DNA of 64,000 bases from positions 1 to 64,000 of the forward strand of contig JAIVFJ010000148.1 of the NCBI GenBank assembly GCA_025765615.1. The letters are read 5' to 3'. How positions within the stretch are numbered: position 1 is the first letter of the stretch; every line of letters begins with the position of its first letter. Positions 11,369 to 22,399 of this stretch are shown here, piece by piece. Both the position numbers and the translations under genes were made by a program. The stretch is from Zopfochytrium polystomum (Eukaryota > Chytridiomycota > Chytridiomycetes > Chytridiales > Chytridiaceae). The notes below the pieces were generated by a model. That model did not search any database. It worked only from the letters and a program-made list of their open reading frames with translations, and was not told where the DNA came from.

Positions 11369-11773
11369 TTGCCCCACAACTCACGGGCAGCTGTCCTTCG
11401 TATGGAGATTGCTTTGACCGTAATCCAGGATCTCCGAATCGTATGGACCCAGAACTCAGTTAAGGCGTTGTGCTTCCCAGTGGGACTTAAGCTGAATCAG
11501 TTTGGATTACCCACCTCATTTTGCTACTCCCTCTTCGTTGTGGTTCATTCTCAAAACACTGGAGTAGTGTTGATCATCATTTTGGCATACAGTGCGCCGT
11601 TTATCCTGCTCGCCATATGCTGCTGCGCTGCTTGCTGTCTTTGGCGCCGCTGGAAACAACGGCGGGCGAAGATGGCCATTGAAGCGTGGGGCGATCTGCC
11701 AACAAGGGCCTGGGTGCCCTTGGGTAAGCTGAATTCCGGCTCACGACCGACCTCGACGTCGACAAAAACGTAG
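11369..11773 (+). CDS. Small single-TM ORF, repeat copy 1
   Basis: The useful part is the C-terminal ~70 codons (about 11560-11773): a hydrophobic segment, AICCCAACCLW, a basic stretch, then WGDLPTRAWVPLGKLNSG and a Thr/Ser-rich end. A diverged copy with the same order lies at about 12500-12706. The arrangement, TM then Cys-rich juxtamembrane then basic tail, resembles the end of a type I surface protein. Upstream exons are likely but not identified; a candidate is NWVNVNAELDLSNVALLP at 11079-11150. Confidence 0.35.
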   Translation: MPHNSRAAVLRMEIALTVIQDLRIVWTQNSVKALCFPVGLKLNQFGLPTSFCYSLFVVVHSQNTGVVLIIILAYSAPFILLAICCCAACCLWRRWKQRRAKMAIEAWGDLPTRAWVPLGKLNSGSRPTSTSTKT

Positions 11774-11799
11774 AAATCTTGCTGTGTTCCGGGTTATGG

Positions 11800-12480
11800 G
11801 CCGTCAGTGAGGATGTAACCGCAACAATGAACGCGAGGAGGAGGAGGAGGTGGGGAAGGCGCGAGGTGTGTTGAGCCTGGTGAGGGCCAGTTTAACCAAA
11901 AACACGGAAAAGTCTGAAACGCCAAAACCATTGAAGCCCATTACTACGCCGCCGCCGTAAGACTGAGCTGCCGAGAAAAAGTCGCCGTCGTCGCTGCCGG
12001 TGTTGGGGTCGCACTGGAAGATCGGAATTGTTCTCCCGACGGTGCGGAAGAACGTTGAACCCGCGCAAAATGGTGAGAACCGGGGCCCGCTGCAGGAAAC
12101 GCCGGAGTGGGCCTTGGTCATCCTCGCTCGCTAGACCTGGTGTTCTTTGCTCGACGGCTGGTTGGGGTGGAGGCGTTAATGACGGCCCGAAGCTGGGTCA
12201 GGCGGACAGCACGTGGGAAAGGCGGACCCGCACCGCGGGATCGCTTTCGTCGCCGAAGACGTTTCCTGCAGGCAGGTTGGCGGCGGCGGCGCCTGGGTAT
12301 CCTGATGAGCAAGGTCTTCGGGGAAGGTGATGCGGCCGGCGGGGCTTTGATCGAAACCCGATCGCAGTGAGCCGTTTGATCGTCGGCAGTCAGCCAGGAC
12401 AGGCGAACGCTGGTCGCGGCGAGGCGCACAATATCGGAGTCCGAGAGATACGGGGCCGTTATGGCGTGTTGGCCACACCG
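11800..12480 (-). pseudogene. Possible minus-strand gene remnant
   Basis: Stretches that look coding appear in different frames: SDSDIVRLAATSVRLSWLTA at about 12440-12380, NLPAGNVFGDESDPAVRVRL at about 12280-12220, and FQCDPNTGSDDGDFFSAAQS followed by a Gly-rich stretch at about 12025-11930. They are too broken to model and I do not recognise the family. It sits between the two copies of the small TM ORF. Confidence 0.2.
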
Positions 12481-12499
12481 TCTCTGTTGTTAACCCACT

Positions 12500-12706
12500 G
12501 AACGGAATAGTTGTAATATTTTTCTGGTATACATTCTGCCCCCTATCATGGTCGCCATATGCTGCTGTGCCGCTTGCTCCTTTTGGAACCACAGGAAAAA
12601 ACGGCGGGCGATCGCCACTGAAGAGAGGGGCGATCTGCCAACTAGGGTCTGGGTGCCCTTGGATGAGCTGAATTCCGGCTCACGACAGACCTCGACGAAA
12701 ACTTAG
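12500..12706 (+). pseudogene. Small single-TM ORF, repeat copy 2 (partial)
   Basis: It encodes MVAICCCAACSFW, a basic segment, then RGDLPTRVWVPLDELNSG and a Thr-rich end, stopping at TAG 12704-12706. It matches copy 1 at both DNA and protein level, offset by about 930 bp. The upstream part is disrupted by stops, so this is probably a tandem-duplication remnant or a last exon. Confidence 0.4.
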
Positions 12707-12798
12707 AGAGCTTGCTGTATATTGGTGTTTGCCTTAGGTTCAAGTTTGGGTCGTTGCTCGTGTTTTTTGCTCATTGGGTGCATTAGAGAATTGTAGGA

Positions 12799-13398
12799 CT
12801 AAGTACGTTTGTAGCGCAGCGACCTAATCAGTCGAAACTGCAGTTGGCTGGGTCGCCCCTCCACCTTGTCCCACATCTCCGCCCCCCTCTCCCTGTCCCA
12901 CTCTTCCGCGTGCTCCATCGACCGAAACACCGCCGACTGCCGAAACGTCCCAGCCCTCAGCGAACCCGGCTGGATCTCCCTCGCCATCATGGCAACCTTA
13001 AAGTACCCGTCTTCGTCGGCGATGTCGTACCGCTCCGCGCAGCGGAACCCAAGCCTCCCGTAGAAGCGCGGATCGCCAAAGATGATGCACGCCTTGAATC
13101 CCATGTCTCTCGCGGCGTCCAGCGAGTGCGAGATCAGCTTGCGCGCGATGCCGCGACCCTGGAGATCGGGCCTTGTGCACACGGGACCGAAGGTGCACGT
13201 CTCGGTGAGGGTGCCGTCGTCGTGCGAGACTGACGATCGTGTGAAGGCGATGCAGCCGGCGGGCTCGTTGTCGAGGAAGGCGGCAAAGTAGAGATCGGGG
13301 ATGTGGTCGTGGTGGGACTGGAGCAGGTGAAGGAGGTAGTGCTCGTCGGCGCCTGGTTCGAATTGGTTGAAGAACGCCCTGCGTGTTAGGTCGATCAT
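12799..13398 (-). CDS. GNAT-family N-acetyltransferase (YhbS-like)
   Basis: 199 codons from ATG 13398 with a full GNAT fold. The acetyl-CoA loop is RPDLQGRGIARKLI (Q-x-x-G-x-G/A), followed by FGDPRFYGRLGFRCAERYD, the YGRLGF motif typical of the COG3153/YhbS group. These enzymes acetylate small amines or protein N-termini using acetyl-CoA. The first strand expected before the start is missing: in-frame codons continue upstream of 13398 (NPKEQNA) to a possible acceptor near 13440, so a short first exon may lie further upstream, perhaps beginning MSHAVVVRRL near 13530. Confidence 0.8.
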   Translation of the reverse strand: MIDLTRRAFFNQFEPGADEHYLLHLLQSHHDHIPDLYFAAFLDNEPAGCIAFTRSSVSHDDGTLTETCTFGPVCTRPDLQGRGIARKLISHSLDAARDMGFKACIIFGDPRFYGRLGFRCAERYDIADEDGYFKVAMMAREIQPGSLRAGTFRQSAVFRSMEHAEEWDRERGAEMWDKVEGRPSQLQFRLIRSLRYKRT

Positions 13399-13597
13399 GG
13401 CATTCTGCTCCTTCGGGTTTCCTGCGTCGACTCTGCACGTTGCATGAACGTGGGCTGTGAGTTTTTTGTCAAGGTGTCGGGTTGGGTTGAGTAGACCAAC
13501 CTTCGAACGACAACCGCGTGGGACATGTTCGGGACAATTGCTTTTTAGTGTGGCTGTTCCTCAAAAAATAAAGAAGCTTGGCCACACAAGCCAACAT

Positions 13598-15655
13598 TCA
13601 ATCAGAGCCGGAAGACTTTCTGCGAAGGGCATCGCGCTTGCGAGGCTTCTCATCCGTCTCAGACACTGTCCAACTGTAACCGGTCGGTGCGCTCACCTCC
13701 CACACCAGGCTAACTTCCAACCTCTGTCCCGCAGCAACGCGTGTACACACCCACTCGATCGTACCGTCCCCCTTCACTCCCTCCAACCTCTCGTCTTCGT
13801 TCTTCTGCACGTACCGCGCCTGCACGCCCTCCCTCACGGCGACGCCCTTCCAGCTGTCCTCGCCAACGGGCAGGCCCGTGGGCAGCCAGCACCGCGACCT
13901 TGGTCTCGTTGCTGGCGCCGCGGACGGGGACCTGGTCGCGCACGACGAGACGGGGGAGCGTGGAGTGGCGCGTGTTGTGGATCGCGAGGCACCGGCTAAA
14001 GAAGGTGATGGTGCCATTGGTTGCCTGGGTGCGCTTTTGGACGAGGGGTGAGAGGGTTGCGCGGACAGAGGGGTCGGGGCCGAGCTTGGCGGTGAAAAAT
14101 TCGCAGGGGTGGACCAGTGGGAGGGCGGACTTGGTCGCGAATGAGTTGTTCACGAAGAAGGAGGCGGGACCAGGGAGGAGGACGTAGGGCGTCGAGTTCG
14201 TGATCTTGCTCTGTATTTTTGTTAAGGAAAGTGACCAGTGTTATTATCGAGTGAACAAGTAGGAAAATTCCGAGCGGATTGACAGACCTGAATGAAAGCA
14301 GTCGGAGCCTCCTTCGGCACCACGACCCACTCCAGATCGATACTCTCCAGCACCAGCTCAGCGACAAACACTTTGGTACCTTTGGCGCTTTTACCACCGC
14401 TTGGAACTGTCGACGGAGCAGCAACATCGAATATGGACACAAGAGAGGGCCAGTCCGAGGAGGGGGACGGTCGAGTAAGCAACGTTCGTTCAGCATCCGA
14501 CTCGGGACTGGAGCCGACGGCTGGACGAACGCTGGACAGCTTGCTAAAGCGAGGCTCGAAAGTCTCGTTAATGTACCCGCCGGTGGTGACGATCTTGCGA
14601 AGCGTCGGCGCGTCAAAGTAGGGCCTACCCGCACTCAGGGTCAGCGCCACGTTATCCCAAGCCTCTCCAGTCTCTTGCGACACAACCGCACGATAATGGA
14701 TCATGACACGGCTCTTTTCGCCTTCGCGGTCTGGATCCTCCGCGATGTGGGCTCGCAGGTCGTACACCGGCGACCACTGGGCATGGTCGACTACGTAGGA
14801 CAGGTCCATCACCACGTCGACGTCGCCCGCCGCTATAACGATGATTGACACAAAGCCCCTCAGCTTTTCGGCTCCCGGGTCGGTCGAACGCATTCCGGTC
14901 GCGCTGCAATCCATCTTGGCGTGCGTCTCGGCGATCTCCGCAGCGATCTTCTCGATTTCGTCCTCCGCGACGTCGATCGCGGTATGGATGGAACGCATGC
15001 GACCAACATACACATCCACAATCTTGTCCAGCGCGGCAGCGCTTGAATCGACCGGCACGGCTTTGGCAGAGTAGTCGTCGAGCAGCTCCAGCTGGCGACG
15101 GAGACCGACCAGCTCAGCTTCCTTGCTACGACGGCGTCGTTCCACTGCTTTGAGTTCCGCGGCCAGGTCGTCTCGGACTTCAAATTCTACTGTCACGAGG
15201 GTTGCGCGGGTAGCAGCGGCGGCTGTGTCATCGATCCCGGCGACGCGGAGGGTGTCGGCGACGATGCAAGACGGCAGGCGATCGACCACAATTGTGTTGC
15301 GGCCGGCCTTGAGGCTGAAGGTGATGGCGCGGTGAACCTCGGCGCGATTGACGGCGTGGAAGACTGTGACCGTGCGGACGGGGAAGGCCTGGGCGTCCCA
15401 GTGGTGGGCCGTCGTCGTCGTGGTGTCGTGCTTGGCGGTCGTTGAAGAGCCTGGCACGGTGCCGCTCTCGAGGGTGGAAGCCAGTCGAACGATCGCGCTA
15501 AGCGACGGCGCGGTGGGTGGCAACGTCGAGGATGTGGTGGTTGCGGGGTTGGAGGCGGTGGGGCCTTCGGACGGGCTGTGCTGAGGCGCAGTCGTGGGTT
15601 CATTAGCCCGAGAGCGGGGTCGACTCGAGATACTGCTGCTTGTCCACTTTTTCAT
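13598..15655 (-). CDS. DUF4139/DUF4140 (mucoidy inhibitor A-like) protein A
   Basis: Two exons, 15655-14289 and 14210-13598, joined in phase 0 (CAG|gtctgtc, acag acceptor). The N-terminal domain starts near AFPVRTVTVFHAVNRAEVHR, the DUF4140 strand-rich region. A coiled coil of about 110 residues follows (RDDLAAELKAVERRRRSKEA and on), then the DUF4139 domain with DLSYVVDHAQWSPVYDLRA, HYRAVVSQETGEAWDNVALTLS and the C-terminal DSWKGVAVREGV region. The family occurs from bacteria to fungi and has no firm biochemical role. The start was chosen at MKKW because the paralog starts MIKKW. One extra base near 13885 (GCTGCCC where the paralog implies GCGCCC) breaks the second exon. Paralog B lies directly downstream of its promoter side. 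Confidence 0.8.
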
Positions 15656-16227
15656 ATTTTTTTTTTCTAGCGCTCTTTCGACTGACTGCAAGGACTCGTC
15701 GTTGCTGGATTCATAATATAGTTCAGCTAGTTGCTGCTGTCTTCATTTTGACTTGCTTGCTGTTGTTCCTCTCTGGACTGACTGCAAACCTGCAGAATTC
15801 GTCGTTGCTGGATTTAAATATGCATGACTCTGGAACCTGCTTCTTTCGCTGTCTTGCTACGACTTGCTTGCAGTCGTCCTCTCGAGGCCACCGAAGCTGG
15901 GCCACTGGCACAATGTGCCACTCACAAATGCCTGTGGCGGGCATCAACCTACTGTGTATTCCCCAATGAAATCTTGTCGGCGAGGCTCATCAACAGCGCT
16001 TTCAAACGCTCTTCGCAGTTTTGAAGCGGCGTCGATTTCCCTCTCAGTACTGGCCACGGAGAAACAAAATAGCTCAGAGCTACTCGTTTTCCACACGGTT
16101 CTGGCTTCAAGATATAGGTCGGAATGTATTGAATCGGAACACTGCTGATAGTGGTGGAAAAAACAACTTGGAAAAGTGGACCAACAGAGAACAAGACAAC
16201 GCACCCATCGAAAGCACACCCTCTCCT
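15656..16227. other. Intergenic between the two DUF4139 genes
   Basis: This is the promoter of gene A and the 3' flank of gene B. A short direct duplication is visible: two stretches around 15690-15730 and 15770-15820 share the GACTGACTGCAA and TCGTCGTTGCTGGATT words. No gene is supported. Confidence 0.4.
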
Positions 16228-17957
16228 TCACAAGTCCGTCTCCGACAGCGTCCACTTGAGCCCGGCCGCAGCAACAAGCTCCCACACCAAACTCACTTCG
16301 AATCGGTGCCCTGCCGGAACAGGCTTGCACACCCACTCGATCGTGCCGTCGCCCTTTTCGCCCTCGGCGCGCTCCTCGTCGTTCTTTTGCACGTACCGCG
16401 CGCGCACGCCGTCCCGCACGTGCACGCCCTTCCAGCTGTCCGCACCGACGGGGAGGTCCGCAGGCGCAAGCAAGGTGAGCCGCCCGTTGGACGCGATGGG
16501 CACGCGATCACGGATAATGAGCTTGGGGAGGACGGCTGAGCGCCCGTTGTAGATTGCTGTGCGCCGGCTAAAGTACGTGGACGAGCCGCTGGCGGTGGAC
16601 GTGCGCTTCTTGGCGAGCGGGGAGCGCGTAACTTGGACTAGTGCGTCTGGTCCGAAGCAAGTTGTGAAGGATTCATGAGGTTGGACCCGTGGGATAGACG
16701 TGGTGGCCACGAACGTGTTGCCAACGAAAACGGAGGCGGAGCCGGGAAAGAGGTCGTACGTTGTGGCGTTCGTGATCTTGCACTGAATTGTGGTGAAGCG
16801 AGTCAATTAAAAATACAAGAATAGGGTATGCAGAACAAATATTAACGAGCCTGGATAAAAGCCGTGGATGACTCCTTTGGTACGACAATCCATTCAAGAT
16901 CTATGCTCTCCAGCACGAGTTCCGCCACAAACACAGTCGTCTCCTTTGTGGTATCTCGGCTAGAAACTGATGCGGGAGCGGCGATCTCAAAGTTGGAGAC
17001 AAGTGGAATCCAGTCCGAGTTGGTAGAAGGTCGAAGCAGAATCGACTTCTCTACATCCAAATCAGAGCTCGAGCCGGGAGGGGAAAATCCGGAAGCGTTG
17101 CTTGGAGTCTTCGCACTGGACGAGTTGTAGATGCCAGCGGCGTTGACTTGTCTAAGGGTTGGAACGTTGAAGCTTGGACCGCCCAAGCTCAATGTCAGCG
17201 CAACGTTCTTCCACTCCTCCCCGGTCGTCTGCGATACGACGGCGCGATAGTGAATCATAACGTGATGCTGTTCGCCTTCGCCTGCCCCGCCGGTGCCTTT
17301 CCCGATGTAGGCGCGTATGTCGTAGAACGGCCACCATTTCGCGCCGTCGACCAAATACGCGATCTCGATCTCCACCTCCACATCTTCGGCCGCCACCAGT
17401 ACCAATGTCAACGTCGATTTGAGCGCCTCCGATTCCTCTGTCGTCGCGGGGTGCTTTGGCGAAGTGGGACCAGGTGCAGTCGAGCCGGCATGGTACTTGA
17501 CCGAGACCAGCGAGACACCAGCGGCGTCGTCGGGCACGCCGACGCGTGGAGCCTGGATGCTGGTGTCGATGGCAGTGGGGAGGCGGTCTACAAACACTGA
17601 GTTGTGGCCGGACTTGAGGCCGATTGGGATGGTGCGGCTAACCAGGGCGAACTTTGCCGTGCGAAAGATGGTGGCGGCGCGCACGGGGAAGGCCTGCGCG
17701 TCCTTGTGGTGAGGGGTGGTGGTTGGGAGTGTCTCTGGCTGCATGGTTGGCGTTGTCTCGAGGCTGGACGTCAGCCGGACGGAAGCTGGCAGGGTGTCAA
17801 GCAGCGACGACGATGCGGTCAGGGTGTGGATGGTCGCTTCGCCCCCGTCGGCAGCGCTTGGCGGCAACTTTGGTGGTTGCTTGGGCGGGTCGTGCGGCGG
17901 CGCCAAGGAAGAGGAGTCCGTGGTTGTGGCTTGGCGATTCCCCCACTTCTTGATCAT
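16228..17957 (-). CDS. DUF4139 (mucoidy inhibitor A-like) protein B, lacking the coiled coil
   Basis: Exons 17957-16851 and 16782-16228. The start MIKKW parallels MKKW of protein A; the frame extends further upstream but without homology. DUF4140 (AFPVRAATIFRTAKFALVSR) passes almost directly into DUF4139 (IAYLVDGAKWWPFYDIRAYI, HYRAVVSQTTGEEWKNVALT). The roughly 110-residue coiled coil seen in A is replaced by a short Pro/Thr linker. The C-terminal exon is intact (DSWKGVHVRDGVRARYVQKN). The 68-bp intron appears to begin with GC rather than GT. Gene order and similarity show tandem duplication with A. Confidence 0.8.
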
Positions 17958-18446
17958 TGCGGGCGTAAAAGACAACCCAATTAGTGGGAGGTGAAAAAAA
18001 AGTGGGGGCATTGAAAAAACGAGCAAAAAAGTCGTACCACACTGGGTTCCAACTTGGCTCGGCCCTTCCAGCCATCGCGCCACTGCCCTGCACACCGCCG
18101 ACCTGCACCTCCTGCGCCGCCACCTCCGCTTCAGCGTGGTCTGCAACTGCAACCTGGCTGCCCACGCTTGCCCTTGCTGACACTTGTCCCTTGATTGCCT
18201 TAAAGTTGGTGATTGTCTCACTCGCACATCGCTCTATCACCCATCGCTCAATCAGTGCTGCCCCAGTCTTCAGCCTCGGCCAACCTTTTTTTTTTTTGAA
18301 GACAGCTGCAAGCACAACGCCCCTGCGCAATACACACTGATTGTGACAACAAGAAACTGCTGTCTGACAGCCATCCACCACTCGCCGCCCCACAGCCTGC
18401 CTCAACCGTAGTATATTGGCGCATTCAAGAATGTGATCCAGATCAA
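17958..18446. other. Upstream region of DUF4139 gene B
   Basis: The minus-strand frame of gene B continues upstream here without homology, and the plus strand shows only low-complexity frames. It marks the switch from GC-rich host sequence to the repeat-derived region beginning near 18.4 kb. Confidence 0.3.
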
Positions 18447-20240
18447 GTGTGCAGCCAAGATGGTTCACCACTGCTGTTTGATGGTCAGCCCCTCTTGCCC
18501 ATGCTTTCGCTGGACGAACTTGAGTATGAAGCATGGAATGAACCAAAGCCCTCACTTGGAGGCACACAGTACTTCAAGCTAGATGTGTTGTGCAGAATGC
18601 TTCCAAAGAAGGATCCAACTTTTCAAAAATGTGACAGGCTGTTGGATTCAAAGGAACTTGTATCAGTGTACATTACATCAGGATCTGTTTGTGTTGGACC
18701 CTTTAACACGGCAACCCAAGCTGGTATTCGTGAGCTTCTTCTGGGCCAGTACAAAACTAGCTTTCTGACTGCCATGCTTACTGGTGGAGAAGAAGTCACA
18801 AGACTTGCTATTGAACTTGCAGCATTTGTTCACACTTCAGCTGATGTGGCTGCCTCTGTGTTTGGAATCAAACCTTATGTTAGATCTGTTGCATTTGCAA
18901 ACCGAAGTAGGGAGGAACTTGAGTGGGATGTACAGCTCAGGACAATTGAAGTTGGGATGCTGAAAGAAAGCTTGAAATCCTGGAGGCAAAAGGCTGTGAA
19001 ATGGGGTTTGCATGACCCATCTGTCACTGAAGTTTTGAGCAAGTATAGCTCTGTTGTTCTTCCTAAAATAAGGGAGCTTGGAGTCTGAGATCTGGTTCTT
19101 CTTTCATGTCAAGCTTTGGCAATGGATCATTTGGATGTTAAGAGATTTCAGTACACCTTTGTTTGCACACAAATGCAAATGCACACTCTCAAAAATGTGG
19201 AAGACCAAGCTGCAGCAAGGATGTACTCTCCAGTGGAGTTTTTGCAAAGTGGATTTATGTTTTTGCAGAGTCCAGGGACAGCAGGCACACTATTGATTCT
19301 CTTCGAGGTTCAAGCTTTTCAGGATGCCGAAAATCAGATGCAGAATTGCCTAGATGCAGTCCTTCAAATTTTAAGGGTGATTTAATGGTTCCATCACCGC
19401 AGGTGATACAGAAACAAATCAGTGAGCTTGCTGAGCCAGCAGTTAAACCAACAGACCCTGAGAGAACTGCCATGATTGTTGCTGCAGCAAAGAAATTGGA
19501 ATCAGAGACTCCAAGCCATATTTTTATGGTTGCTGCTGTTGATGAGATGACGATTGGAAACACTGTACCTGTCACCTTCAGCCTAAGAACAGGCAGATTT
19601 CATGGTGCAGCAGATGCTACTGGAACGACAGTGAAATGGTTTGTGGAAGACAATTTGTGCCAACGAGAAAAGGTAGGTTGGACTTAAATTTTTAAGAATG
19701 AGTACTCATTTCATCCCAGAGTATGTGATGCCTTCTTCGTGGAATGATGTCTCACTTGAGGTACCTGCGCTTGAAATATTATAGTTTTTGATCTTTTTGG
19801 ATGGAGGTGGCTTTGAAGGGCAACACGAAAGAGTACGGTCTTGAATCACAAAACTTTTGACAGACAAGGGCTTTTAAACCATCAGTGAATGTCTGCCTGT
19901 CAATCAATTCTTCAGTTTTTTTCGCAGTTCTATTGGAGAAGAACTGGCCCAGGTTCATTCAGCCTCGAAATCACACTTTAAAGGGCTGAACAGCGAAGTT
20001 GTTTGGGGTGTCATCATGAATGCAACTGCTCTGATTGCCCAGATAACATACCTGGAAAACATTGCCTGCAACAAATTGCATCTTCAGCAGGCTCGAAGAC
20101 CTCCCTGTCCAGTTCTCAATACTCGTGCCTTGAGCTCAAATCCTGTTGAGCAGAGATTTCGAATTATTCGAGAGAAAAATCGCAGTGGTGGCTTGGAAGG
20201 TAGAGCAAAAATGACAGGAAAGTGTTGTAATTGAGCTCAT
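18447..20240 (+). pseudogene. Degenerate DNA-transposase relic, P-element/THAP9-like (tentative)
   Basis: The fragments appear in order. A 213-codon frame at 18447-19088 has no motif I recognise. A frame at about 19390-19687 contains VAAVDEMTIGN followed by TGRFHGAAD, resembling the catalytic DEM-x-I motif of P-element/THAP9 transposases. A frame at 20016-20234 contains TRALSSNPVEQRFRIIREKN, resembling their C-terminal S-N-P-x-E-x-x-F-x-x-I-R motif. The reading frame is interrupted several times and codon use is more A/T rich than in the flanking genes. I see no terminal inverted repeats. The family call rests on two short motifs, so it is a suggestion. Confidence 0.4.
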
Positions 20241-20684
20241 CAAAATGGTACAGAAATGATTGTCAACTGCCACTGAAATGGTGAGCTCAGTCCGATCTTC
20301 TCTTGTTGTTGAAAAATTCATAAATGCCTCAGATTCCAAGCATGGCTTCTCACTCACCAATCAGCAAATGGCTCAACTTACATTGATAGAACCACAGAGA
20401 AGAATCTTTTCTCTTGGAACTATTCTTCAGAGATTTTGGAGGAGGACAGCCGCCAGAAGCTCAAGCAAAAGCAGAGATCCATGCGAATTGACCCCTTGGT
20501 GATGCCAACCCCAACCCCTTGAACCTTGTGCAATAAGGCAAAAGCAATGCAGCTTGTACTTGTTCCAGTCCAAGAAGCAACTGACACTCCAGATGAAAGT
20601 AACATGCAATGATGACTTTTTGTGACTGGGGAGGATGTGTCGATGCAAATGTGGGCACAGTGAAACTACGCAATTAGTCAGATC

Positions 20685-21300
20685 TTGAATGAACAAGGAA
20701 TTGTCTGGTGGAACAAATTTTTCTGTTTTATTGAAAAAAACAACTGGCCAATCAACACCTCTGGCTGGCGACAAATTGCAACTTGGGGGGTCTGGGGCAC
20801 AGCCAGCGATGCAAACACTTTTTGGACAGACTGGGAGAGGGCGATTTTATCCTCACAAGATGTAGCTGCGGTCACTCTCTCCCCCGACGAAAAGATCAAG
20901 TTCCGAAAAGGCAACGCCGAGGCGATCGAACTTCTGCTCCTCGCTCTCAGTCCCAAACTTCAGGAGCAAGTCGGCAGCCTCAACACTGCTGCCGCCATCT
21001 GGCAACGCCTCAAGAAACAGTTCGGCCAGTCTGATTGTCACGTTCTCAGCACGGTTCAACGTCAGATGTTTCAAACGAAGGCAGCCGACAACGCTACTCT
21101 CCTTGAGTGCCTCGACTTCCTTGAGAAAATCAAGCCATTCTTCGCAAGGCCAACAAGCCCCTTGACGACGATATACTCGTTGATCTCGTAATGCTTGCAC
21201 TTCTGTCAACTTCCATGTGGACCAGCTCCGCCAACATCAAGCACGACAGCGAACTCACCAGCGACGACCTTCTTTCTGACATTCGTGCGAGCGTGTTTTC
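20685..21300 (+). pseudogene. Copia gag fragment
   Basis: The frame carries the copia Gag (UBN2-like) pattern: SPDEKIKFRKGNAEAIELLL, AAAIWQRLKKQFGQSD, then LLECLDFLEKIKPFF, and SELTSDDLLSDIRASVF in a shifted frame to about 21300. Gag proteins form the virus-like particle that packages element RNA. The N-terminus is degenerate and the zinc knuckle is missing because the sequence jumps straight to integrase. Confidence 0.8.
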
Positions 21301-21641
21301 AAAAGTCGCTCACATCTGCCTCCACATATGCACACTTTGCAGATTTTCGCACGATCATGGAAAAGAAGACTGGCCATTCCCTCAAGGTTTTTCGCTCAGA
21401 CCAGGGCTCTGAATTCATGGGGTCCTACTTCCGACTTCCTTTACGTCAAGCTGGGATTGAACACCAACTTGCGACGCCTGGCGCTGCTCATCACGGACAA
21501 ATTGGGGTCGCTGAACGTATGAACCGTACACCGTACACTTGCAGAACGTGCACTCTCCATGCTACACGCTGCTCACGCCTCACTCAGTCTTTGGGGAGAG
21601 GCATTTATGACAGCGGTCAACTTGCACAACCGCTTACTTGG
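21300..21641 (+). pseudogene. Copia integrase core fragment
   Basis: The sequence encodes KTGHSLKVFRSDQGSEFMGS, containing the second catalytic Asp in the D-x-G-x-E-F context, then HQLATPGAAHHGQIGVAERM with the third (Glu) position. The first catalytic Asp and the HHCC domain are deleted. The frame ends at AVNLHNRL where the antisense LSU rRNA segment begins. Confidence 0.8.
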
Positions 21642-21835
21642 CTTCAGAACATGCACATGACGCACCTCGTGGTGTTCACGACAGCACCACTTCACCGACT
21701 AAGCAAAAAACAATGGGGTAGTGGTATTTCACTGGCGCCGTTAAGCTCCCACTTATTCTTCACCCCCCATGTCTTTTCACAATGTCAAACTAGAGCCAAG
21801 CTCAACAGGGTCTTCTTTCCCTGCTGATTCTGCAG

Positions 21836-21867
<32 letters not shown>

Positions 21868-21883
21868 GGTAGGTAGGGACAGT

Positions 21884-21953
<70 letters not shown>

Positions 21954-22000
21954 GATAGTTACTCCTGCCGTTTACCTGCGCTTGGTTGAATTTCTTCACA

Positions 22001-22034
<34 letters not shown>

Positions 22035-22399
22035 CGTCAACACTGTTGCACGGCCCTTCGCAATGCTATGTTTTAATTAGACAGTCAGATTCCCCTTGTC
22101 CGTACCAGTTCTAAGTTCATCGTTGAGCGTGCGCCAGCAGGACGAAGGGCGCAAACCCAACTTCCCATTGCGCAGGGACAGTAAGCACCCTCAGAAGGAC
22201 AGGCCTGACGGACCGACCCGCCCCCCTCCCCGCCCCCACGCGAACGCGTGAGAGAGAAAGAAAGCAAACCAGCCCACCAGACACCCTCCATGAAGGGACC
22301 GTGCCACAACGCCTGACGCACCTGATCCTTAGAGCCAATCCTTGTCCCAAAGTTACAGATCGACTTTGCCGACTTCCCTTACCTACATTCCATCTATTG
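21642..22399 (-). rRNA. LSU (28S) rRNA fragment, antisense inside copia pol
   Basis: Read on the minus strand, this is large-subunit rRNA. It contains the near-universal 15-mer CTCTCTTAAGGTAGC (21952-21938, the I-PpoI and R1/R2 target region). Other conserved LSU stretches are the ones around 22325-22380 (agagccaatccttgtccc... on plus), 21960-22080 (cttcac, gacattcagagcactgggca) and 21705-21860 (cactggcgcc, tgtcaaactagagccaagct, cgctagatggtaggtagg). Order is consistent with one continuous stretch of the central-to-3' half. Flanking copia codons resume cleanly (NRL before, GANRKSPYEKIHG after). Several conserved positions are changed, so it is a pseudogene fragment, not an rDNA unit. Confidence 0.88.
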
